From contig NC_087381.1 in the NCBI RefSeq assembly GCF_963675165.1, forward strand, positions 6,325,378 to 6,389,377: a stretch of DNA of 64,000 bases. Reading direction: 5' to 3'. Made by a program: the position numbers and the translations under genes. Positions within the stretch are counted from its first letter, which is position 1; every line of letters starts with the position of its first letter. Below, piece after piece: positions 32,601 to 44,600 of this stretch. A model generated the notes under the pieces. That model did no database searches. It saw nothing but the letters and a program-made list of their open reading frames with translations, and was not told the DNA's origin. The stretch is from Halichondria panicea (Eukaryota > Porifera > Demospongiae > Suberitida > Halichondriidae).

Positions 32601-35600
32601 TGCATGTGCATGTACATGTGTTTGTGTGTGTGTCTGTGTAGACTGCTACAGCTGCTCAAGGATCAATAAAGTGCAAGTAAAAGTTTCATGATTTCTTGGA
32701 TTTTAATTCGTGGATTTGCAAAATACTGCTTGGTTCTCTTAGTTTTGCTTAACGTATACTTGGAATGCCATTGCAGCCTTTACAAAAGAAGAGTGCATAG
32801 CAATCTTGTCCATGCATGGAGTATTGCTACTCTACTTAGTAGTTAGCTCTGCACTAGAACGCGAGCTATTCGTAGCTAGCTGCGCAGCAGCAATTAAGAG
32901 TGCTGTGAGAAGAAAGCTGCAAGGCTCTGCTGCGCTGATGCCTCCTAGATCCTAATGGGTATAGATCCTCCATCTGCTTAGCCTCGAGACCAGGCCGATT
33001 AAAATACGGCCTGGTCTCTATTGCATGGGTGATAATGCACATGTGCGAACTGAGTCACCCAGAATCTGGGTGACTCGTTATACTTTAGTAAACCTTTGTA
33101 CAATTAAACCGTAAACTAGTTTGTTTACTAGTTTATTTCCGTATTTATTTTAACAAATACTTGTCTCCTGTGAAGCTGAGCTGTGGCTTATGCTCTCTAT
33201 TGCGTTGTCGAGAAGACTTGCTGGCTAGCTGTGGCCCTCTATGGTATTGTCGAGAAGGCTTGCACACTAGTCGGAAGCCAGAAGAAGCTCTCATTTGTAC
33301 AGAAACCAAGTTCAAAACATCACGACCATCCAACCATCATAGAGGTAGATGAGAGCCTCTTCTGGTTTCAGACTAGTGTGCAAGCCTTCTCGACAACACC
33401 ATAGAGAGCTCACAGTAAACCACATATACTGTGAGTTCATGTGCTCCTGTTCAACCAACCATGCAGATATCGAGAAGAGTTCCAGTGGTGGACAGACTGC
33501 TGCTGATCTGGCCAGAGAGAGGGGGCACCGTGCCTTGGCTGACTATTTAGAGGGGTTCTAGCCTGAACCTAGACTAAGAGGTGAGTTGGCCATCAGCTGT
33601 TGTACACAGTAGTCAGTAGGTATCTAGTGAGTTCCATAGTCAGTACAGCTAGATCAGTGGTTTCCGTGTGATGCCTTTCATGCACCTTCCATATGTATTA
33701 AATCTCTAATTAGTGATCAGTTTCTTTGAAGGTGTTGGGAACGTATTTGCAAATAGTGTAAAAACCTTTGCGAATGGAGCCAAATCAGCAGAAATATTGA
33801 CCCTTTGCAATCTAACTATTGCCTTCCGGCAAGGATCGTGCATATTTAATTAATTAGGTTTTGTTATGAATTCCAATGTTTGCATATGTTTGATGCTCAT
33901 AATTATAGTAATACGATACATGAGTTTCTTTGGCTCATTGATACCTCCTTTTCTGTAGATCCTCTGTCCTCGTACCCAACACTGGAACAGCTGAGTCAGC
34001 TGGAATGTGACCAATGGCTTCAACTTGGTGTTCGCTTGGGATTGGGCAATGACCAACTGGAAACCAAGAGCCAACATCCCACAGCAGCAACTCTCAAGGC
34101 AGCCAAAATCAAGAATATTGACATGCAGTGGAAGGATATTTTGGAAGCTCTAGTGAGCATTGGAGAGTACAAGTTGGCAGAGAGTGTGTGCACTCAGCAA
34201 GGTCAGCAAATGACTGCTCTTGTTAAGTTAAGTTACTAGCATTGGTAACATTATTATTTGGGAATTACTCCGTGCTACAAGCATGTGTATAGGAGGATTT
34301 TCTTTCTAGTTTGCTATCCGTCTCTATACACTGTACAATGGAAGTAAACAATAACCAACTGCAGGGGAAGGTGAGAGTGCTCTGTCAGTGAGTGCATTCT
34401 ATGGCTGGCTGGACTGGCTCAAGCGTCTTGTGGAAACTGTGGGCCTCGATCCAAAAGGTGAAACAAGTACCTCAAGAAAAGGTTTTTTCTTTTCACTCCT
34501 ATAGACAAGCTCTGCTTATTTGCTTTTTGTTTGCCTGAGCTCCCAGTTAGCTAATAACTATATCCATTTCAATTGATGATTGTGGCTCACTTTGGTGTTC
34601 ACAGGTACAGTCAACAAGGCTGGTGACACCCCACTCTCTCTGGCCTGTGCCAATGGCCACTTGGACACAGTCAAGTATCTTGTAAACCAGATTCATTGTG
34701 ATCCCAGAAGTAAGTATGTTCATTTTCATGTGATTTTCATGTGATAGATGTGTATGATACCAATAAATGGTTTTGAAGCATTTCTTGTTTAAAGAACAAG
34801 ATACAGTAGTATACCAAAAAAGCAATACTAAGATCTAACATAATTAAGGTTGTTTTCTATGAAGCTACGTATATATACTGTTTATATAACGAATAATTTT
34901 GGTTGATGCAAATTTTCAGATGAACTACCCATGCATGCCATTTAGTATTTTAAATATTCGTACACCTCAGGATAGTGACGTTAAACCTATTGTGCCAGAA
35001 AACGTTCGTTTCATAGGTGCTCTACTGATACAAAAGTTTCGAAATAACCCGCTATATACAGTATATCAATAATAGTGAGGATTGCTCATACACTTGGAAT
35101 TTAGTACCACACCCACTAATTTGTATCGCTTCTCTTCTTGATGCTGTCAGACGTATTATTATATGTATGTATGTATAATAGATACAGTTACAAATCAACG
35201 TTGTAAGATCGGACGAGTAAGTTTTACTTTCAACCATAGGCTACTACATTATAGTAACAATATATAATTATTGCAGTGCCACTCGGTGCATTCACACATT
35301 CGTTACAGTAACATAAAACATGTTAAATGAAATACATTAGTAGAAATGACATACATTTCTGTCATTTTAACAGGATGATGCATCTCTTTTAACATATTTT
35401 TTTATATCTTTGGTTAGCACTCCAAGCATTCGAGGCATAATAATTATTGTATATACAGTCATGCATGAGTCTTATTATCTTTAGAGGTTTCAAACACTAT
35501 AATGAACCTTTGCATGTGGTGCATGTATGTGCCGGTACAGTCAACAAGGCTGGTGCATGACACCCCACTCTCTCCGGCCTGTGCTAATGGCCACTTGAAC

Positions 35601-38600
35601 ACACTCAAGTACCTTGTGAACGAGCTTTATTGTGATCCTAGAAGTATGGCACATGCATCACTTTATTTATGTATACAGCTACAGTCAACAAGGCTGGTGA
35701 CACTCCACTCTCTCTGGCCTACAAAAACAGAAACTTAGAGACTATCAAATATCTCGCTCAAGAACATCAGTGTGACCCAAAATGTGCGTGTGCTGCAAAG
35801 TAAACTCTAGTGTCTACAATTTGCTTGTATCCACAGTTGCAGTGAATGAGGCTGGAGACACTCCTCTCTCCCTTGCGTGTTCCCGTGGTAACCTGGAGAT
35901 AGTCAAGGCTCTCATCAACAAGCATGTTGATCTAAATAGTAAGTGTTTATCAATGCTGTTACGTTGTTCATGGTGGTCTTCCACAGAGCCAGTCAACAAG
36001 GCTTGTGACACTCCACTCTCTCTGGCCTGTGCTAATGGGCACTTGGACACAGTCAAGTACCTTGTGAATTATGAGCATCATCGTGATCCTAGAAGTAAGC
36101 TATCATTGTACGTTTAGTACTATATATAGCAGTAAATTTTCGGGGGGGTGCATTTTTCGAGGGAAAACAGAAGACGCGAAATTAAAACTGGGATAAACTC
36201 CCATGTACCAGTATTTCATATGCAAAGTTATGGGTGGGTGTGGTTTCCCGACATTGAAACACAAATATTAGAACCCACGAACATTTATGCTGAGGGCTGT
36301 GGAGCCAAATAGCGAAAATGTACACCCGTGAAAATTTCCCGCTAATACAGTATACTATTGGTATTGTCTTTCCTGTCTATATAAGCTGAATTTTCAAGAC
36401 ATTTTACATCTTTTTTATGCTATACAGTTTACTATCGCTAATACCATTTATCAAGGCCAGGAGAGCTATATAATAATAATATAATAATATATAATATAAT
36501 AATAATAGGTAATGCATGTACATTTCATATAGCTAGTGCATTTGGGCTGGATTGAGAAGAAAGTGCTGCCAGTTAAGGACACTAGATATAAAGTTATTGT
36601 TTTGTCATATAAACATGAGAATTATCATTTCATTGGATGCTTGCATGTGTGAAAAAAGTTCTTCAGTTCCAACCAATACTCACGTAGATACAGAGCTATT
36701 TTGAGTCTGTTGAGACATACATGCATGATTGGAAGGTAGATGTATACTCAAGTCATTTACCATGTTAAGTTAGGCTTGCATGTATAATCATACTATAGTA
36801 TCCTATGGCGGAGTACACTAAATTTTATTCACATATGCGTGTCCTCTTGCTAGCAGTAAAGCTTGAGCAAGATTCAACGGTGGAGTGTTTTCTGGCAGAA
36901 TGTCATTGTGATCCGAATGTGACCANNNNNNNNNNNNNNNNNNNNNNNNNNNNNNNNNNNNNNNNNNNNNNNNNNNNNNNNNNNNNNNNNNNNNNNNNNN
37001 NNNNNNNNNNNNNNNNNNNNNNNNNNNNNNNNNNNNNNNNNNNNNNNNNNNNNNNNNNNNNNNNNNNNNNNNNNNNNNNNNNNNNNNNNNNNNNNNNNNN
37101 NNNNNNNNNNNNNNNNNNNNNNNNNGATGAACAGCAGTGCCACATGTTGTCTGCGCATGCGCAAAAGAAAAGCAGGCATGTCTCCATGGTAACAGCTGCA
37201 ACGCGCATGCGCATTTGAGGGACACGCCCATTTTCTGAATTATGTAATCTGATTAAAAAGAAAACTGCCAAGCTGGATAATCGAGGTTCCGGATAATCGA
37301 GGGCCGGATAATCGAGGTTCTACTGTACTACTAAAGTATAATTATATCAAGCTCAGGAAAGCTCTGCTTCTCCTGGCTTTTGTCAAGTCATCCCATGCAT
37401 GGTGGATACCTATAACCACTTGGAGTCTGACAAGTTTTCTGAAGAACAGCAGCGCGGATGACATCAGGTATTGAATGAAATGAAGTTTCTTAGGAACTAG
37501 GAATCAAACACTGACAATCATGATCTTTTCAGTCATGCCTTCATACTATACTAAGCTTACTCCTTACTATGTTAGTTTTGACTTTAGTATTTACCATACA
37601 TGTATATATAGACTCACTAGACTGGCTGCGATTCTGGTATGCATTTTAACTTGACACAACAATGCAAATAAAAATTCAGTACAGCCGCTGTAGCAAGTTT
37701 CTTTTTTAAAAAGGTGGCAATGCCACCTATATTAAAGATCCGACTAGAAAAACATTTGCAATGTGAAAAATTGCTAGGATTGGCCAGGGGAACCACAAAA
37801 AAGCGTGAAAACAAGAAATCAGACGAGAGCATAACTCCAATCCGTTACAACGTCAATCATGCACATGTACTGGTAGTTTTCCTATATTTTCCCAGCCAAT
37901 ATGCCACGCAATTTTACTGGTGGAGTGATGACCAATCCCTATATATTTATCCATTTTGGAATGTGCGGGCATATAACCATGATGATTTGTGATGAATTGA
38001 TGTTCCTAATACATGCATGCAGTGTTGAGCACAGGTATACACACAGTCCATCCATGCGTAGTAACATGCATGCACGGACCGTACTGGTGACCTGCATGGA
38101 TTATTTAATATACTGTGTATTGTACATGTTCATGACGGTGTAACGGATTGGAGTTATGCTCTCGTCTGATTTCTTGTTTCCACGCTTTTTTGTGGTTCCC
38201 CTGGCCAATCCTAGCAATTTTTCACATTGCAAATGTTTTTCTAGTCGGATTCCCTTTCTTTTTCAGTACAGTTTACGTATCATGACATGCATAAGTGGAA
38301 CGTCAAGAGGCAGTACAGAAGTTCAAGAAGAGAAGACAGGACTAATCAGATATCTTCTCGAATATCTCTGGACTAATAATTATAGTAATGGGTAATTATT
38401 GCTGGATATGTTGAATTTGTATCAGTATTAAATGACAGCCATTTTAAGAGCATGATATCTAGCCAGTGCATATAGCATGCCTGTCAGAGAAAGGGAGCTA
38501 GAGCTGAACAGTGTGATTAAAAGCAACACCTCAGGCTCTGGAAAAGCACTGATTTTAGGCGCACGGTTTATTAGCCACGTGCATGCCTATCTATTATTAA

Positions 38601-41600
38601 TTGGCTACAACGAAATTGCTGAGTCATTAAAAGATGGCGGAATTGTCTAGGTAAGAGAAATAGAGACTGAGAGGTCATCTGCCTTGTGGAAGCAATCGCA
38701 AATCTGAAGAAGCACTTTGTAATCCAGGTTGTAGTCGTTTGGAAACCCTGTGCAGAATGTCCTGGAGATGGCTGTACTTGGAGCAAATGCTGGGCAAGAA
38801 ACTTAACTTACTCACTTACTCACTTACTTAGTCAGTCAGACAAAGAGCGGTGAAAAGTCGAAATAGTACAATTTTTAAAATGACAATATTCATTCATTAA
38901 AATGTTCATGGATTATGAAATGAAAGATACAAAGAGAGAAAAGGCTAAATAAACTATCTGTCTAGCCAGTTCCTTGATGTGGCCTTTCCCTGCAGAGATA
39001 GAACAGTTTGAACATGAGTCAAAATAATTGAAATATTGCTAAACACGGGCAAACCCACTGCCAATCCTATGTAAAACCTACTGGTTTTACTAGTTTTACT
39101 AATATAAACCTTTCAGGTATACTGTTTGCTGGCATTTCATGATGGAGAGGGTAAAAACTCACAACAAGGTTATACAATTTAACCAAACAATGATATGCCT
39201 CCAAATTGCATGTATATAATAATACGTATGGTCACGTGATATAACAGCCGGTTCTCATTAATAGCTTCTCTCCCCCCACACTATAAAAGTATTAATGAGA
39301 ACCGGCTCGGTATCATGAGACTATATCCGATCCTTCAGTTACTTACTACATATATTTACACCCAGGATAAAACAGAGCCGTAGTAGAGTGGTCAGGTTAT
39401 GAAATGGAAAAATCGGCGCGAACTTTTTTGGACCACGCCCACTTCCGGTATCGCTGGTTACGCCCCTTGTCTACCGACTATACTGCTGGACTAGATTCTG
39501 CTTAGCTTTAAAGCTTAGCCCTAACACAAAATAATGTTACAGAACACAACATCTTGATTCTCATCATGATGGAGAAACAGCAAAGTTTTATTTGGCAAGA
39601 CCACAGAACTGGTTTGCAAATGATGATCGCTTTGGGAACTGCACATTTTGTCCATTATGTGTTTACTGTAGTGACCGACCATTGCCTATTCACCTCGGAA
39701 AAAGTGGTCAGGTTGAAACCTGACTAACCTGACTAGACTGGTGGCTACGGCCCTGTAAAAACAACAACAAATGCACGGTATATACAGTAGACTCTCGTTA
39801 ATCCGGTCACCCTTGGGACCATGCAGCTTGGCCGGAATAGCGAGGTGGCTGCATCTCAGGAAATAGCCGCGGCTTAAAAACGACTTTACCTCGAATCTAA
39901 TGACTACTTTTGCGGTTCTTGTCTCGAGGATAATGTAGGATAATGAATCATTTTGTTCTCTATTTAAGTGTAATTCAATTTTATTTGCTAAACCACACCC
40001 AAAACGTCATATCCGGCCGTAATATACGTATAAAATTACATTGAAAACCTTGTTTGGGACAGACAGCACTGGCCGGTAAACGGAATAGCGAGGTGGCCGT
40101 ACTTCAGGTCGAGTTTTGTGCAGAAAACATAATTATAGCTAGCATTCCGTGCCAAACCAAATGGCCGGTATATCGAGGTGGCCGCATTTCAGAGAGCCGG
40201 AATAGCGAGAGTCTACTGTATACAGGCATTTGAGGCATACCGTTGGAGATTACCTATGCATTTATAAACAATGTGTAGTTCCTATAAATTGGAGAAGTAG
40301 TGCTGGGGACCTCACTCGAACCAGGCCAATATTAACCATCAAAATAACCAACCCCAACCTGGCCATCTTGTTTGCGTCCTTTTTGGTATTTGAGTGACTC
40401 ATCCGACCCTTAGGCTATACTTTCTCCCATTTTTTCACGTACTTGTAGTATGTTTATCTGATAGATAATAAATTATGTATAACATAAGGTTGTGCTTTTC
40501 CTTGAGCATTGAGCATCACTCAGTATACACCCGTACATACATAACATGCATGTATACAATTACAGTCGACAAGGCTGGTGACACTCCACTCTCTCTGGCC
40601 AACAAACATGGACATTGGGAAGTGGTCAAGTATCTTGCTCAAGAACATCAGTGTTACCTAAAATGTGTGTGCTGCAAACTGTTAACTTTCTCTGAGTGTC
40701 CACAATTTGCTTGTATCCATGCACAGTTGCAGTGAATGAGGCTGGAGACACTGCTCTCTCCCTTCAGTGTTCTCGTGGTAACCTGAATATGGTCAAGGCT
40801 CTCATCAACAAGCATGTTGATCCAAATAGTAAGTGTTTATCAGTGCTGTTACGTTGTTGATGGTGGTCTTCCACATGCAGAGCCAGCCAACAAGGCTGGT
40901 GACACTCCACTCTCTCTGGCCTACAAACATGGACATTGGGAAGTGGTCAAGTATCTTGCTCAAGAACATCAGTGTGACCCCAAATGTGTGTGCTGCAAAC
41001 TGTTAACATTCTCTGAGTGTCTACAATTTGCTTGTATCCACAGTTGCAGTGAATGAGACTGGAGACACTCCTCTCTCTCTTGAGTGTTCCCGTGGTGACC
41101 TGGAGATGGTCATGGCTCTCATCAACAAGCATGTTGATCCAAATAGTAAGTGTTTATCATAGCCTCGATCCCAGGCCGAGTTTTCGCTTTTATAACGGTT
41201 AGGCGAACAACTGGGCCTGGTACTAGTTGTCTGCGCATGCGTCAAATTTTCATTGTATATTTGTGGTCGGCAAAAATATTTAATAAATCAATAATAGAAA
41301 TTTGTACACAGAAAATGCACAGAGTGAGTACACAAAAGATGCACATAGGGAGCTGCTTCACAAAGGCCTGGGGAGTTGCCAGTTGTGCTGTAGCACAATT
41401 ACAGTGACCCAGGGCAACTTCAGGATGATTGAATGCCTTCAAATTACGTTTCAAAAAGATTTAGCAGGCTGCTGGACTTCTCTGATTCTAGGCCCCAACT
41501 CGTAACCCATTGCTTGAGAAAACGTAGATTCTCTTGATGTCTCTGAGCTACCCAGCAACGCTCGAATGAGCAGGTCATACTCCAGTCCTGTGTCTGTGAG

Positions 41601-44600
41601 TATAGGACAATATTAAAAGAAACCAAAGACGGTAAAACCCTTACCTCAAACTGTCCAGTCTCGTCCGTTAGTATAGCCAAGAGGAGCACTGTTGGGATAG
41701 CTGGATATTAGCCATTGCTCCTGTACAGAGAAGTAGACATTTTAAATACGTGTAGATCTATACATATTAAATTTCTCGGTTATAGTGTCATTGTCGACGA
41801 GCTGATGATGGCAGCACCAAGTTCTCTAGCTCACACTCTTCACTTGATCCACCATATTAATGATGAAACTATAGTCTACCTACATTCTTGCCAAACATGA
41901 ACAAGACTTGATAGCATAGCCGGCCATAGGGCCCACACAAAAATATCTGACCTTAACAAGCTTGACAAAGCTTTATACCTCTTCCCTTGTTGTTCAGTCT
42001 TCAGAATAAGCTTCAGAGAAGAGAGAAGCTTCAGCTAAGAGCCATTCCAATCGATTCCAATAATGATAAAACGGGAACTGACTTCTAGTACACGATAGTA
42101 CACGAATATAAATGTCACGAAAGTGAACGAGAATATCCATTCGTCAGAATCTGACGAACGATTGACGCATGCGCAGACAACTAGTACCAGGCCCAGTTGT
42201 TCGCCTAACCGTTATAAAAGCGAAAACTCGGCCTGGGATCGAGGCTAGTGTTTATCAGTGCTGTTACGTTGTTGATGGTGGTCTTCCACATGCAGAGCCA
42301 GCCAACAAGGCTGGTGACACTCCACTCTCTCTTGCCTACAAACGTGGACATTGGGAAGTGGTCAAGTATCTTGCTCAAGAACATCAGTGTGACCCCAAAT
42401 GTGTGTGCTGAAACTGTTAACATTCTCTGAGTGTCCACAATTTGTTTGTATCCACAGTTGCAGTGAATGAGACTGGAGACACTCCTCTCTCTCTTGAGTG
42501 TTCCCGTGGTGACCTGGAGATGGTCATGGCTCTCATCAACAAGCATGTTGATCCAAATAGTAAGAGTTTATCAGTTGCTCTTGGCTGGTACAATTTCCGG
42601 TATGCACAGTTGAGAGACAACAACGAGGCTAATGAATAATTATCATGCCAACAGAGCTGTCTGTAATCAGTGGACTGGACTACTGGACTATACTGGACTG
42701 GACTGGAATACTGGACTAACTTTGACCTGACATAACAAGACCACAATGACAAAATGATTGTAAACAATGATTATAAAGAACATAAAACACATACTTTTGC
42801 CCCATAAATATCTAGCTATACATTACAAACATATACCTGGTACAAACATACCCAATAATTAAGAACACATTAATAAGCAGCATTCTTACTTGCACGACAA
42901 TTGAACTGTTGTTTATAGGCTCAAAGTAGGGGAAATTACACAAACACGGAAACGTTACAGGTAGATCTACAGTGAGTAAACATTTCCCAGGTGTGTCTCT
43001 AAACATTTTATGCCCTTTTTTCAAACCCCTTCTGAAACAGCACTCAGTTGTACAGGAACATCCTTTGTATCTACTACGACCGGATCTGATACAAATAGCG
43101 GGGCAGATGCTCATCCGTCTTGTTTGTAGTTTAAGTGTGTATGTGCAACGGCTTCATGGAAAGTACGACAGGAGTATGCACACAGAGCATGCACATATAT
43201 AGACTCGATTTTCGTACACTATGAAAAATGGCGAATATTCACTCTCCACGGCTCAACAGAAAAGCAGACACGCTTTATCGAAAGTGTTTACAATCAATGT
43301 ACCATTTTCAATTTAACCTACGTTTGAGCCTAAAAACAACAGTTCTATATATAGATGCTCCAATTGTGGTTCAATTAAGCAAGAATGCATCATGGTCCCA
43401 ACCAGCTTGTCCTCCTATACAGAAAGCTAAACATACTCTTCATCATCATGCAAACCTAAAGACAAGCATTATAATTAATTGTTCTTGCCACAGTAGGTGT
43501 TTTGTAATGTAGCTAGATGTACATGTGTTAAGTTTTTACAATCATTTGTCATTGTGGTCTTATTATGAGGAAAAGGAATGTAATTGGTGTTGCAATAGTC
43601 AGGTCAAAGTCCAGTGTCAAAGTCCAGTCCAGTCCAGTCCACTGATTACAGACAGCCATGCCAACAGTTGAACTATTTGTATGGTTATAAACACACAAAG
43701 CAATTATATTGCAGTGAAATAATGATAATGGCATGTTGCACTGTGTGTAAATGCAGTATAGATGAATTCTGCTTTTTGACATGCCCCACCATCCCAACAA
43801 TTGGTCCTTTTATAGGCTCCTTCCATTTCAACTAGTTGTGGGAAGCAAAACTAATTATTTACTATATAGAATTCAGCAAAACTAACGAATTCACTCAAAA
43901 CAGTTGTCTATTGTTATAGAAAAAACTTGACCAGTTTGACGTCATTATACAGTGGCGGATCTAGGGGGGAGATAAGAAGAGTTTGATGTCATTGATTGGG
44001 CAACAAGTTAGTTATTGCCCTCTGGATCTCACTCAAGACACAAGATAGAGTTATTTTGAGTTCAAAATTATTTGTTGCCCATATCATTGTTAGTCTTGGG
44101 GCCAGACCTTTTCTCAGAGGGGGGAGGGAAGAGAGGAGAAAAGGTCTGGAGACTCTTGCAGCATTTTCGTGTGCTCTTGGAATGACAGATTTTTTAAAGA
44201 AGGAATAGATCCTGATGTAGCAATGCTCTCATATTTAATTTAAGTAGTATTTACCGATCAATAACGATGGTCTTCCACAGAGCCAGTCAACAAGGCTGGT
44301 GACACCCCACTCTCTCTGGCCTACAATGGTGGACACTGGGAAGTGGTCAAGTATCTCGCCATCACTCATCAGTGCGATACAAAAAGTAACGTTTCAAGTT
44401 TGTTATTAAATTATGCGATTTATGCGTATGCTAATGGCTTCATAAAATTACAATGTATACCCAAGTACTTGTATGACATCGTTTCCAGATCGCACAATTT
44501 AGATGTGTCAAATTTTCTTTGGATTCAGCTCATTCCCAAAAGTTTTCACTCATAAACTTTACATTAATACAGTAGAAGGGCTGGGTCAGATTAGGCTCTT

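Larger units (their letters stand above)
37326..40565. other. Non-coding stretch between the gap and the ankyrin array
   Basis: No host exon recognised; in particular no first exon or death domain of a separate third gene. It holds the foldback at 37737-38252, a 62-bp perfect-arm hairpin at 39246-39307 (AGCCGGTTCTCATTAATA), and the two elements at 39373 and 39785. Confidence 0.55.
40566..44385 (+). repeat. Tandem array of single-repeat ankyrin exons (ROCO-B)
   Basis: Seven exons, each one ankyrin repeat of 33-35 residues. Type A (KAGDTPLSLAYKHGHWEVV) lies at 40566-40664, 40881-40985, 42296-42400 and 44281-44385. Type B (NETGDTPLSLECSRGDLEMV) lies at 40727-40828, 41044-41145 and 42458-42559. 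A and B alternate with a short A-to-B intron. The pair 40881-41145 and the pair 42296-42559 are nearly identical in exons and introns, so that duplication is recent. Earlier members of the same types lie at 34605-36094. Confidence 0.85.

Noticed and set aside
36805..37271. Open frames of 101-137 codons across the gap, both strands
   Set aside because: They consist largely of N; only 36839-36925 has homology support.
40295..40345. tRNA-like GGTTCGAGT (minus strand)
   Set aside because: No matching acceptor, D or anticodon stems could be folded around it.
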